Notes under the pieces: generated by a model
What the model saw: only the letters and a program-made list of their open reading frames with translations
What the model was told of the DNA's origin: nothing
The model's database searches: none
Assembly (NCBI RefSeq): GCF_040436345.1
Contig: NC_133218.1
Location: 8,353,539 to 8,417,538 of the forward strand
Origin: Pagrus major
Taxonomy: Eukaryota > Chordata > Actinopteri > Spariformes > Sparidae
Direction of reading: 5' to 3'
DNA length: 64,000 nt
In this document: piece by piece, positions 51,660 through 63,663 of the stretch
Numbering within the stretch: the stretch's first letter is position 1
Layout of the letters: each line of letters begins with the position of its first letter
Program-made: the position numbers and the translations under genes

Positions 51660-53994
51660 TTGTTGATTAATCTGACATCATTTTTTGGGATTAATCTTTT
51701 AGTCTTCAAAATGTCCAAAATGAATGCTCAATGTCCAAAACTGATATTCAGTTGACCATCCAACATATATCATACCATCAAAATTGTTCCATTAATGGCT
51801 CAATAAATTATTGTATTAATTACCAAAATTGTTGTTGGTTACTACTAATCATCACTTTTATCCGAACATGGTTGTAGAAAAGTTGCAGATCATTTCTGGA
51901 ATCACTTTGTATGAATTACTGTAATTATATGTGAAACCCGTCATTTAACAGTTCATCAACACTGACACTTTTTTGTATTAGGATTTGTTAGTTAGCAACA
52001 TGAAGATGAAGTGAGTGAGAAGAGAGTCCTGATTTTGTGTCTTACACAACAGTGAAAAAAAAGGAGGTGAGAGGAGAAGGAAGAGAAGCTCTCACACTGC
52101 AGATGGTCTGTCAGCTCCATTCAAACAGCAGAATACAAACCGGTGCTGTTTCTTTCACCTGCATGCTGCTCTGATGATGAAATTTTGACTTCATCATCCA
52201 CAGAATCTTCATGAATAAATATCTCTTTTCACACTGAGTCAGTGGGGAGAGGTCATTTCTTCCTCATCACATTGAATCACATTCTGTCATACACGGTTTG
52301 AACTGTTTGGTGTTCTCGCTGCTTCTCTCTTGCTGAAGATATTTTTGGCTCTCCAACGTGGCGAACACAGTGCTGCACAGAGAAAGAGGGAGAGGGAGAG
52401 AGAGTGATGGCTGTCAGAGGGAGAGAGAGAATCACAGAACTCCCCCGGCAGGCAGTGTGTGAGATCTGGGGCCCTGGGGCCCTTTGGATGGCTCAAGCTG
52501 AATGGGTGCCCTGGCGAGGTGACCAGGCTCATTGAGAACAGGTTACGAGGGGAAGGGAATGCTTTTGCTCCACGTTTGGCCCCCTGACCCACTGTCCAAC
52601 GTCTGCCTTGGCAGCTTTGAAACCCAACATATTTATTTGCGACGCTCTGAAGAGAGAGGGTGGAGCGGCTGTCAGAATAAAGTCATCGTCCTGCTGACAG
52701 CTTCATCTGCTGTTGAAGGGCAGCTATGACAGGCGCACAATGTCGCTGCGCCGGCCAGCCCTGGGCGAAGGACTGTCATATGTGGACACGCTGGGAATCT
52801 AGCAACCATCTCCCCTCCCTCCCCTCACCCAAGCTCCCTTGATACGCCAGAATTATTTCTTTGGCCCTGTTAGAAATGTTTTTCATCTCCGTATACAAGG
52901 ATGTCAACTGGGTAACATGTGGGAACCCTCCACTGCTTAGCATCACTGTTTGCTTTTGTTAGTTTTCTCATTGTGTGTTATTGTGTGAGAGAGAAAAGAG
53001 AAAAGTATCTTTAAACTATATTTAAGATGTATACATACAAATGCATGTAAATAAATATATTAAAAAGTATGATTGTATTTATATATCTGTTGCAGATGCA
53101 TCACTGTACCTTTAATTATATATTTTTGATTTGTGATCCTTATATAATAAATCAATTATAATAAAATGAGTCTCTCACACTGACCAGATGACAACATGTT
53201 GTCAGTCTACAGACATCAGATGAGCAGGTCTGTACATTTTGGCTGCACTGCTGAGGGACCGGCTGTAAAACGTTCCCATGATGTCTCCTCTGCACACAAA
53301 GACACAGAATATCATAATAACACGTTAGTTTGGAGTTATTATTCACTGTGTACCGTATTCTTGTATAAAATATATTTTATATGTTCTCGTCAGACAAGAT
53401 GAGATGCTCTTTTATTGGCCTTACAGTTTAAGTAGGTTGATTGATGTGTCAGAACAGAAGGTGACATTTTGCCCGGGGGACAGGAGAGTACCTGGACATT
53501 TAAGTGACAAGGACAAATTAATTACATTATACATTGAGCAGAACTACAATGTTTATTTTAGGTTCTTTATTGTTTATTGTAATCATAATGTGACTGATAC
53601 ACGAAAGCTGCTCCAGGTCCTCCTCTTTAACATTCATTTCCCTATAGCAGCTTTTGTCAGATGGACACCAGACTTATTGTTGAAGGAAAAGGCATTTGTT
53701 TTGATTATACTTAGATTTGACTAGATTACATCTATTACTATAAGACCCAGAACCTTTTCTGTAGTCAGTGCAAACAACATAGGCTGTGAGGCTGAATTGC
53801 TTATGCAGTGGGCTATCCACTATAACTCCACTATAATAACATTGCTGTACTTCATGTCGCTCATTATTTGTACCCTTTCCATAACTGCATCACTATATCA
53901 CAGCATTTTCAAGAACATATCCCAGATCCATATCGTTTATTATGTTCTGCAAACACTTTTGTTATCTAACTGTTTCTTCACAGTTTGTTCATTA

Positions 53995-54380
53995 GGGAAC
54001 ACTTCATAATAACCATCATTGATAAATGTTACATTTATAGTTAATTACACTTTAGTTAATAGTTCTTTGACTGTTAACAAACAATGAAACACTTTATAAA
54101 CTTTATTAATTAAATTATTTATTTATTTAATTATTTTTTATTGTAAAGTTGCAACTGATGTTTATAATACTTTGTAAATGTTTAATAAATACTGTGTAGT
54201 TAATCTATAAACATTAGTTGGATGTCATTATAAAATTGTAACGTTGTAAGCCTGTTGTTATGTTTATAAACATTTACATTTGCTTAATAAATAAAACACT
54301 TCATTATTTGTTAACAGTGAAATAACTTTGAATCACAGTTTAATTAACTATACATTTGCCATTTAATAATGAATATTCCA
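53995..54380. mobile_element. Palindromic MITE family, copy 3
   Basis: The start GGGAACACTTCATAATAACC is mirrored by a degraded end near GCCATTTAATAATGAATATTC. The interior phrases TTAATAGTTCTTTGACTGTT and AAAGTTGCAACTGATGTTTA match the other copies. It is longer than copy 1 because of an added TTTATT-rich patch near 54100-54135. Confidence 0.65.
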
Positions 54381-54595
54381 CAGAACATCTGTGTTATTAA
54401 AGGGGCACTATGTAGTTCTGGAGATGTAAATATTAACAATATTAATGAGTTAATAATACCAGCTCAGAAAAATGTATTTTTTCCACAAGTGAATAAATAA
54501 GCTGTTCTCAGAGGAAAATAAGTTCCCCAGAACACTGTTTGAAGCTAGAAAGGTGGCAGGGTCTGCCAAATATAAACAAAGTAAAACAGTATAAC

Positions 54596-54623
54596 ACTGT
54601 GTTGTGTTGTGTTGTGTTGTGTT
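54596..54623. repeat. (GTTGT)n microsatellite
   Basis: Five to six copies of TGTTG in a row. Confidence 0.9.
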
Positions 54624-54879
54624 TTTCCTAAATATCTGTTTGTTGTTTTGTTCCCTTGAGTACATTTACAAAATACTTGAATCATCATTTATTTCTCTTC
54701 CACTACACCCAATTGTTACACCTTTGTTCCACATAGTCAAGCTTTCTTGACACTACCAACATTTAACCACCACTAAGAACTAATTAATCTATTTGTGCCT
54801 GATTATTACATTACAAAATTACACCGTCCTGGGCTGCTATATAGTTACAAAAAAAACAAAAACACGCTGTGATAAAAAT

Positions 54880-55200
54880 GATCAGTGCCGGCATGGTAGG
54901 ATTAAGATGTACAAACAGAGATCTGAAATGAGGCCCTGTACAGGTAATTGCATTAGCGATGCTCTGGGTGGTGAAGCAGCAGCACTGCGACCAGCTGGCG
55001 TCATGCTAATATGCACGGGGCACCCAGCATCCTCTCCTATCAATAAGCCATTATCTGAGCCATGCCACTGATGGGCATCCTGCAGCCCTCTCTGCAGCTC
55101 AGACAAAGAGGATGGAGCAGGTTTTAGTGCTGGAATGCTGCCCATGTATGAGATGTTGTTCATGCCACGGCGCAGCAGGGGTACTATGGCTGTCATAAAT
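54880..55200. promoter_or_regulatory. Candidate conserved noncoding element
   Basis: About 320 bp of repeat-free, balanced-composition DNA within AT-rich surroundings. It contains the octamer-like word TCATGCTAATATGCAC at about 55001-55016, and the homeodomain-like GCATTAGC near 54951. It stands out as one of the most enhancer-like blocks in the desert, but conservation has not been tested. Confidence 0.3.
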
Positions 55201-55734
55201 GGGTGTTCAGATTGAAATTAGCACTGTATTTAATAAAAACATATAATTACTACTTGGGATTGGGGCACTTAAAAAATCTTGCTGACACACTCATCTGAGT
55301 GGCTTTCAATTACACTGTGGCCTCATAGCATTAAGCTTCATGAGTGTTTTGCTAACTATCGCGTCTCTGGCTTCCCTATCCTCTTGGTGCGGCCATATGC
55401 AGAAGTACTTCCATCTACTCTGCTTGTTTTCTGGGTAACAGAATTTAGTAAAATTTTAGTTTGTAGTTACTGTAAATAAATAAACGCTAGAATTGAACAA
55501 CCAAGGGAATGCAGTGAAGAACAATGCTCTGTGTTGTAAATATTAAAAACATGTTATTTAGCATAAACTATCAGGTCTCTGTCAAAGAGCATTAGTAAAT
55601 GGTGTAGCATATTATGTTTTTACCAAATACTACAATTGTTTTTATGAGAACACAGTAAAATTGTCATCATACTGTGTCATTTTTTAGATGAACACAATTA
55701 AATGCAGGAAAAAAAACAAGTCCCCATCTACTTT

Positions 55735-55872
55735 AGTTGTTTAGGAGAATGCTGCAATGCTGTTTTGCTGTTAAAATCCAGAAATGTTACCAAACTTCAC
55801 CCGAATTGACATTGGGATGGGGGTGAGTACATAATTACTGAATTTTCATTTTTGGGCAAACTTGTCCTTTAA
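55735..55872. repeat. MITE end fragment (reverse orientation)
   Basis: TTCATTTTTGGGCAAACTTG followed by TCCTTTAA is the reverse complement of the TTAAAGGACAAGTTTGCCCA end type of TTAA-flanked fish MITEs. Only one end is present, so it is a fragment. Confidence 0.5.
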
Positions 55873-56931
55873 GTTACAAGGTTACACAGCAAGAATAGAG
55901 CTTATTTGACACTGTGTCACTTTTCAAAAAAAGTTAAGACAGGGTCTACTTTTGTGTCCTCTATATTGCTGAAATGCTGCCTGAGAACTGTTGGACTGAC
56001 GCAGTCGGTCCAGCGTAGAGAGAAACAACAAATGGAAGAATGTTGCTGCACTCCACATGCTGCCATAAAAGAAAGAAATACTAAGAGAAAGAGTCAACAG
56101 TGTCCAAAGTCTTTGTGGCATTAATCGCCCCCCATACGCCCCCCTGGAAAATCACCACTGAATCTCTCAGCACCGTCTCCACCATCAGCTCGAATTACCA
56201 TCCACCTCTAATTGATATGAACAATAACAGAAGAAAGCTTGTTAATGGTGAACATAATTGTCCCAGACAAAAGGCCAAACACGGCAAATCACACTTTACA
56301 GCAGGAGCGAGCAGAAGGCGACGTCTGGGCTGCAGCCAGTGAGCGGGGAGAGATATTTCACTGCAGATATCCATCTACCACCTGAATCACATTTCATTAC
56401 TGGGTCACCCTTTACAACAGAACGGGGGAGTCCAAAAGCTCCACTTTCACAGCCTGATACTCAACATGGCATTGTGTCTGTTGGTAGATGTAATGTTTAG
56501 TGCACATGACATAGGCAACAGAGTGATTTGTGTATATTAGGAAAGAAAGGCCGTGTTTAAGCAGGTGTAGTAAAGTATTTGCCCAATGAAACATGTTTAA
56601 ATTCAATATAGAGATAGTAAGAATATCTCAAAATCAGAAAGGCAGTCTACAAGAAAAAGCTTCATTACTGTCCACTTATTTTTAAGGATCTCCTGTGGAG
56701 CCTCTACCAGTGTGTGCGCTGGTGTTTCCCATTAGGTACATTGCATTGAGCACTACAAGAAACAACTGCAGCCTGTTGGAGATGTTAAATGAGGTGGACA
56801 AGGCTTAAATCCTCCACTGCGTTGATAACTGGCTCACCACTCTCCCTCTTTTCTAACACGCTGCTGTGAGGAGGAGGGTTAACTATCAGCTATAATGTGT
56901 AACTGAAGATCAGCTTCCCCCTCCGGCTTCG

Positions 56932-57010
56932 CTCCTCACACACCCACCTCCCCTTCCCCTCCCGCTGCACCCCCCCCCTCCCCCCTCCCCAGCCCTCCCT
57001 CCCCTCCCAG
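56932..57010. repeat. C-rich homopyrimidine tract
   Basis: About 80 bp that is almost all pyrimidine on the + strand (CCCCTTCCCCTCCC, CCCCCCCCCTCCCCCCTCCC). Oligo-T (57098-57111) and two oligo-A runs (57277-57291, 57329-57345) follow closely. The tract could form triplex or i-motif structures. Confidence 0.8.
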
Positions 57011-57734
57011 CATCCCCTGCTGCTGTTGTTGGGGTGGTCTCTGCTTCTGCTGTCACCAAGCCGCTGGTCTTTCAGCCATCCTGCTCCCTTCTTTGCTTTT
57101 TTTTTTTTTTGCCGCTCTCTTAGGCGTCACAAGATTACTGAAGCAGTGCTGACATCTCTATCAGGCTGACCTAACACTCTGCCCTTTTCCTCCCTCCCTC
57201 CCTCCAGCTCCTCTCCTCCTGCTGCACTCCAGGATCCATCACACTCTGGTCTGAGATGCTCACTGCTACACATTACAAAAAAAAAAAAAAAGAATAAAAG
57301 GGGAAAACAAAAACACAGACAATACGGCAAAAAAAAAAAAAAAAATACAAGTTTTTCCTCTCCAGCAGACAGCACATGAAAATAAACACTTTCCTGCCTC
57401 CAGCACTTGACAGTAATTTAGATAAGCCTGCTCTAAGTCTCTCTTTCTCAGCTCAGAGAGACATTTCCAGGAGGTATTTCCAGGGCATCCCAGTGCTTTA
57501 GTCAGCTAACATATTATCTACTATGTAGCCATGATGTGTTTAAATCCAGACAGGGACATTTAACTCATATCATGCTCATTTAAAAAAAGAATTTCCAAAA
57601 GAGGGATTATTAAAGAACAAAATTATCACACAATTCATCTCTTATTTGACTGTCACTTGTGAACAGAATGTGTTCTTAAGAAGGTTTTCTTTTTAGCTCG
57701 GGGCCCTGCTCTAAGTATGGCAATATTGGCCTGT

Positions 57735-58275
57735 CACTCAATCTGAAATATCTCAACATCCATTGGATGGCTTGCCATTAAATGTTATTAAGACATTCAT
57801 GGTCCCAACGACATGAATCCTACTTTGGTGATTAGCTCATTTTTCCGATAGCTCAATTTTTTTCCTTTGTTTTGCTGCACCGTCCACAAGGATGTCAGTA
57901 ATGTACTTTACTAAAATGTCCTCCATTCATGCTGCTTTCTTTTGACTGGATGGTTATGAAGAACTTTAATTGAGAGAAGGACATCTTGTGACCGAGCTGC
58001 AAAATAATCTGTGATTTTGTAATGAAATGTTTGACTGCTACAACCTTTGGATCTTGTAAACCCACGAGGGTTGGGCAGGACACAAAAATAAAAGAAATCA
58101 GGAAGTTGACAAGTGTGACATGTGAAACAACTTTTTGGATGGATTGTCATGAAATTTGGTTTACACATTCAGGTTAATATCAGGAGAAATAGTAATAACA
58201 CTGTTGATCCTCGACTAGTGCCATCATCAGGACTAGTGGCAAATGTTAGCATGCTAGCATGCTAAAGTATGTATG
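57735..58275. repeat. Interspersed repeat, longer relative of 8376-8545
   Basis: ATATCTCAACATCCATTGGA, ATGAAATTTGGTTTACACAT and GTTAGCATGCTAGCATGC occur in order. The proximal motif appears to be repeated within it (TGGATGG..TTGCCATTAAATG near 57765 and TTGGATGGATTGTCATGAAA near 58134), suggesting two joined or nested copies. Confidence 0.6.
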
Positions 58276-58369
58276 CTTAAGATGTTGGACATGGCCAACA
58301 TTTAATCTGTCATTGCAGACACAAACAACGCCACTGTTTGAATCATCTGCCCCCTCAAGTGGCTGCCAG

Positions 58370-58800
58370 ATTGTGCACTGGCTAACACTGCTAACGTTAG
58401 CACGCAAACGTTAGCTAATGTTGCTAAAGCTAGCTAACCAACATTAACATTGCTAATGCTAACTAGCCATCATTAGAGCAGTATAGTATGCGCCCAGCAC
58501 TCAGCCACTCTTATGTTTTTTCCACAAACTGGCAACTACCAAGACTGTTGACACCAATGCTGTTATGCTATTGAAGGACAAAGGTCGCTAGGAGCTGCAA
58601 CCAACTGTCAGAATTCTTACACAGAGACAAACAAAACTCATTTTGGACTCGACAAACATTTTAAAATTATTGATACAAAATCAATGTCATTAAGGAAAGG
58701 AAATACTTTTATTCTGCGCCTTTCTACCAGCTCTGTAGATGTATTTTATTTTTACATTTGTCTAAATAAAAATGTTATCAATGACCTTTAAACATTAGAA
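58370..58800. repeat. Interspersed repeat, partner of 6540-6790
   Basis: A GCTAACGTTAGC/GCTAATGTTGCTAA-rich patch is followed, after about 200 bp, by GCTCTGTAGATGTATT and AAAAATGTTATCAATGACC, the same order as in the partner. The longer spacing suggests that one copy has lost or gained sequence. Confidence 0.6.
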
Positions 58801-60989
58801 TGCAAGATTGTAATCAGTACGACCCCGGCAGCAAACCTCAGGATAGTACTTTGTTTTAGTTTCTGGGAGAATTTTAAACTCATGTTCATTCAAGAAAATT
58901 AGATTATGATATAAACAGACAGCTAAAACTACCCTGTGGAGTTTCTGACCATCAGCAGCGTTCTTGGATAATGTCTTTCTGAGGAGTCCCTGTTTTGTTA
59001 ATATAAGGCTATACGGGAGCCAGTGGGGTGGTGTGATATATATGGAGTGCTGCAGGAATAATAATAAGTAATAATAAAGTCTGTGGTTTACACAAGCTGA
59101 GGAGATTTCCACATTTCGCCCTACTACATGAAATACTTAAAACCCCACGTTTGAACTGTACAGCATTTAACATAGGTAGTTGTTAACAAGTGGCTAAATG
59201 AGACTACTGAGGTTGTGTTGAACGTTGCCACACTGGAAAGTATGCCGAACACAGAGAGTCGTCTACACACTAATCCGTCTTTAACTTTTCTAACTCTAAC
59301 TTTACAACTTGTAAACTGATTCATGTACAGTTAAGTGTATATAATATAATGTGGTGACACTGAAGTCATACGACTGCAATGGCCGCTAAAAATCATCAAA
59401 GTGGTGTTCATCTGTAAAGATTACCTTGCTGATCAAAACTTGTATCATAAGCTTGTGTTTGCCACAGAGTTTATTTTCAGCAATAATCCAAAATCCAACT
59501 CCCGTAGGCTTTTTGCCGAGGGAACCAGGGCAATGCTGTCTTCCAGGTTAGCCTACAAAAATAAGTCATCTCTGCAGCGCTCTGTTCCTACTGCTGGTTT
59601 CACACCATTTCACTGATCGACAGTTTGCAGCAATAATACAGTCAATAATAAAATAAATAACAACAGTACATTCACCAAGGTAGTGAGGAAGAAAACATTT
59701 TGCAATTTGATATTTTACAAAAAGGGTTTTGCAAATATGTTTTGTGGAAGTGATTCTTTCAACACATCTGTTAGGCCTCGAGGATTTTGGTGAGTCTGTA
59801 TATAAACATAAACTTTCTATACAAGAAAACTTCACAGGCACCTTTACGAGCCAAAGCACAACTGTTTCAATGTGATGCTGTACGCGGCTTCAGAAACAGA
59901 AGAGGAATTGTGAGAATTACTTTTGGGAGTTTTGCACGCATTTTCACAATATGGCTTACTCTCAGACCACCAGTGTGGCACAGTGAAATAGATATAGGGA
60001 CAGATGTAAAGCTGTTTACAGATCAGATTTTCTGCCCGGTGTAAAATCAAAGAGCGTGCCTCGTGATTTCATGCAGACGATGAAAACATTCATGTAGCCC
60101 GAGCACCCCTTGTACAATATATGCTGACGAGTATGGCTATTTTATGTTTTATTGGGATTTTGGCTACATAAAATAAAAACGATGCCACGTATCTGCCCTT
60201 CAGTCTTGTTATGTGTCCTTTTCAGCGCACACCCCTCAGTGTTAATGATGAACAGTCTGAAAGGTCCACCAAGGACAACAACACAGTCCACTACACTGTT
60301 GTGTCCCTCACTGTGGCTTCAATAGCTTTAAAACTGCACTTGTACTGTGAGAGTGAACATGCGTATAAATAAAAAAAATATTGAAATGTACAAACGTGAA
60401 TTTATATCTGTGTCTGTCTGTGTGTCTGTCTGTCACACACACATATATACATATATCTTTACATAATATATATTCAGTGGGACAGCATGTACCGTATCCC
60501 TATGGGAGCCTGGAGCAGCAGCTGTTCAGCCGTCTCTAACACCGATCTGACTCACGGCAAACACAAGGTCTGCATTTACAACTGCTATATGTGTTGAACA
60601 TGTAATCGTAGAGCAATGAGAGTGATGTGCCGAGTCTTTTCTCCCTGATGTCGTGCATTGTTCTGCACCTTGTATGTCAGCATGTATGGCTCTTTTCTGC
60701 GCTGTCAGGACGTCTCAGCTCTGGCTTAAGAAAAACAAATTCCTGTAATTTTATTGTTCCGGCTGAATGAAGTGATTCTAATTCTGGTCTTTTCAGACAT
60801 ATGACCAGTTTCTCTTTTCATAAGTTATATTGAATTTCCCCCCGCTGAATGCTGCCTTTGCTCGCCATCTGCATTCATCCAATCACCCCCCAGTGTTAGC
60901 TTTTGAGATTTGTGAGGGGAATGATTTTCATCTGCAAACAAACTGCTGTTCTTGATAGAATTCCTCCGCCGGTCCAGCCTGAGTGTTGT

Positions 60990-61790
60990 TATTAAGCAAC
61001 CTAAAATGACACAGTCTGCAGGGGGGCCTGCCAGTGGAAAGATGCTGTCCATTAGCTGTCAACAATGACCACTGGGTCTACCCTCCCATGGGACTGGCAA
61101 GCAAGGCATCGTCTCATCCTGAGTCTGGCTGAGAGATCACACAGGCCCCATTGTCTCAAGCAGCCTGGGGTCTTATTGTAGCAGCGTCTCTGGGAAAGGA
61201 CAAGCCTTCACGTCCGTGGCCTGTTAAAGAATGGGCTTTCTCCAGGCTCAGGCCATGAAAACTGTAAGGGATGAATCTGGGAGAACACAGAGAGGCTACG
61301 GAGTAGATTTGGAATAGGGGCACCCCTCCTTAGACGAGTTTGGAGTCCCCATCCAGACCTCCCTCTCCCTCTCCCAGTGCTGACCTCCCTTCTCCACCTC
61401 TGTTTAATAATGCCTGGGCCTTGGTCATTATTTTGGGCAGATGGAGACGGGGGCAGGCAGTGAAAGGAGCTGGTGTCACTCCTGAGGAGAGGATGGTAGG
61501 GATGACAGAGAAGAAAAAGCGAATCAGAGAAAAGATCAAAAGCAGAAGCTCGCCTTTCACTCGCCTGAAAGCGCTAAAGAGGATAAGGAACGATCGGGCC
61601 TGGGGTCTCCTGTCCTCTCTGGCAATTAGACTCAGCTGATGGAGAGAAAGGCGTGAATGGCAGGGTTCAAGGCCCTCTCTAGGACTCACACAACGGGAAG
61701 GAGTTTTTTCCCCGACGCCTCCTTTATCTTCCTCTCCTTTCAGAGTGTCAGAAATGCAGCTGAAATATCTCTCCAAAAAGACAGCACAAT
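60990..61790. promoter_or_regulatory. Candidate conserved noncoding block
   Basis: An 800-bp repeat-poor stretch of balanced composition. A 148-codon minus-strand frame and a 99-codon plus-strand frame overlap at 61330-61776, but neither has a family signature, and the plus frame is rich in basic and proline residues typical of chance frames. Regulatory function is only a possibility. Confidence 0.25.
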
Positions 61791-62769
61791 CCCCAATGCC
61801 AAACCTTAATCACGGTGGCTGATGAGATTGGGGGGGAGGGAGGGGGGAGCATTTGAGAGAAAACACACATTCTTTTCACAATTCATCTTTACACTTTATA
61901 TGAGGCCAGGATTCAAGGGAGGTGTAGTAGGTTTACATGTGATAATTAAATTGAACAAATTAAAGTCTATATTTTCACGAGACAACAGCGCAGCACAGTT
62001 AAATTCCAATAAAGTTGATTATGTTTTCAAAGGCTGGAGGACTCCGAAGTGAAAAGAAAAAACATTTATTTGAGTTTGCCAATTCTGTTGTAAACAAAGA
62101 AAACATAAAGAGAAGAAAAGGAGAAAAATTCATCAAACTGCAAAAAAAAAAAAGAAATTCAATGAAAATCCCCCCCAAAAAATGTGCCTGCACGCATCAG
62201 TAAACTAATGTTGCTGGCGTACCTTCTGAGTGTCCCTGATGGACACACAGACATGATGGTTCTCTACAATAGATTGGACTGTTTCATACAATTTAGTATT
62301 CATTTTTTTGACTAGAGAGCTGTCTCGGGCACGGCCACAGCAACACGTCCCACAGGAACCTATTAACATCCTCTACATATGCAAGAGTTTCAATAGGCCG
62401 TCTATCATCCTCACAGAGGGACACGCAGCTTTTGCTACAACTTTAACAGCTTGTCATAAAAGGCGCTCAGGGGATTTCAATTACGCAGGTCATCAGAGAG
62501 TGAAGAAGCAGTATTTGGGTCACACAAATTTAATTTCAACATATAGTCTTTTGGAAGAGGTTACTGAAAAATAAAACCAGCCAGGGTTCGTGTATCTAAG
62601 GAGCAGTGTGGCTCACAAACAGCACAAAATGGGCAGAGACACTTCTGGTGGATTAGATATGTTTAAAAAGTAGGTTTGTCTGTGGAGTCCTCCCCTCAGA
62701 GGTTTATTTAGGCCTAGCAGTGAGGACCCCAACCCATAATCCTCCTGCAGACACACCTGTAGAGGAGAG

Positions 62770-62775
62770 TATAAA
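62770..62775 (+). promoter_or_regulatory. TATA box of the hatching enzyme gene
   Basis: TATAAA in GAGAGTATAAAGAGCC lies 97-102 bp before the ATG, which fits a start site near 62800 and a short 5' UTR of about 70 nt. A strong TATA box fits a gene expressed heavily in one cell type (hatching gland). Confidence 0.7.
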
Positions 62776-62871
62776 GAGCCTGGACTGAACTGAGTCATAC
62801 ATCAAGCTTCACAGAGTCTCTCCACAGCAGCTCTCCACAGAAGCTCCACAGCCTCCAGACCGACCCTGAAG

Positions 62872-63663
62872 ATGACTCCCTCTGCCAGCCTGCTGCTGCT
62901 GCTCCTGCTCGGCCTCTGTCAGGCACATCCTCTCCAAGAGGAAGGAGGCCAAGAAGAAGAAGAAGTCCCAGACAGCATGGACATCACCACCAGGATTCTG
63001 ACCTCCAACAACGCCACCGATGAGTTCCTGCTGGAAGGAGACCTGCTGGCTCCCACAACCAGAAACGCCATGACGTGCTGGTACCAGAGCTGCCAGTGGA
63101 GGAAAGCTTCCAACGGCATGGTGATGATCCCCTTCACCATGAGCGGTGAGTTCAGCGGCTGGGAGAGGCAGAAGATCGACAACGCCATGAAGGCCTTCCA
63201 CAGCAGTACCTGCATCCGCTTCGTCCCCCGTCAGAACGAGTACGACTACATCAGCGTGGAGAACAAAGGCGGATGTTTCTCCGCTCTGGGCAGAACGGGA
63301 GGCAGACAGGTGCTCTCTCTCAACAGGCAGGGCTGCCTCTACCACGGCATCATCCAGCACGAGATCAACCACGCTCTGGGCTTCCAGCACGAACAGACCA
63401 GGAGCGACCGCGACTACTACGTCAGGATCAACTGGGAGAACATCGACCCCAACATGGCCTACAACTTCTACAAGCAGAACACCAACAACCTGAACACCCC
63501 CTACGACTACTCCTCCATCATGCACTATGGAAGAACAGCCTTCTCCATCCAGCACGGCAGGGACTCCATCACCCCCATCCCCAACGCCAACGCGCAGATC
63601 GGCCAGAGGCAGGGCATGTCCTACTGGGACATCATGAGGATCAACCTGCTCTACGGCTGCTGA
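62872..63663 (+). CDS. hce: High choriolytic enzyme (hatching enzyme, astacin metalloprotease), intronless
   Basis: Secreted zinc protease of hatching-gland cells that swells and softens the egg envelope (chorion) by cutting zona pellucida proteins. Single exon of 263 residues. Residues 1-18 are a signal peptide (leucine run 7-13, LGLCQA). An acidic propeptide carries FLLEGD, with D57 as the probable zinc-blocking aspartate. Cleavage after R64 would give a mature enzyme of 199 residues starting NAMTC. The catalytic motif HEINHALGFQHE has zinc ligands H163, H167 and H173 and general base E164; the Met-turn is SIMHYG (M217, Y219). Six cysteines (69, 74, 114, 135, 155, 263) include the extra N-terminal pair typical of hatching enzymes. 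All key residues are intact. The single exon matches the intron loss reported for teleost HCE genes. LCE or other C6-astacins are less likely. Confidence 0.93.
   Translation: MTPSASLLLLLLLGLCQAHPLQEEGGQEEEEVPDSMDITTRILTSNNATDEFLLEGDLLAPTTRNAMTCWYQSCQWRKASNGMVMIPFTMSGEFSGWERQKIDNAMKAFHSSTCIRFVPRQNEYDYISVENKGGCFSALGRTGGRQVLSLNRQGCLYHGIIQHEINHALGFQHEQTRSDRDYYVRINWENIDPNMAYNFYKQNTNNLNTPYDYSSIMHYGRTAFSIQHGRDSITPIPNANAQIGQRQGMSYWDIMRINLLYGC

Larger units (their letters stand above)
40354..62769. other. Gene desert between nr2f2 and the hatching enzyme gene
   Basis: About 22 kb without a recognisable gene on either strand. The open frames are short, unrelated to known families and often made of simple repeats. 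Dispersed repeats and transposon remnants are listed separately. Repeat-poor blocks with mixed composition occur near 41100-41600, 45540-45900, 52280-52860, 54880-55200, 60990-61790 and 62300-62560. Long deserts with distal enhancers are typical around NR2F2 in vertebrates. Confidence 0.6.

Noticed and set aside
53404..53724. 106-codon + strand open frame
   Set aside because: AT-rich, no motif and no acceptable exon borders recognised; frames of this length are expected by chance in a desert this long.
61330..61776. 148-codon minus-strand open frame
   Set aside because: No signal, domain or conserved motif is visible, and it overlaps a plus frame. Kept only as part of a candidate noncoding block.
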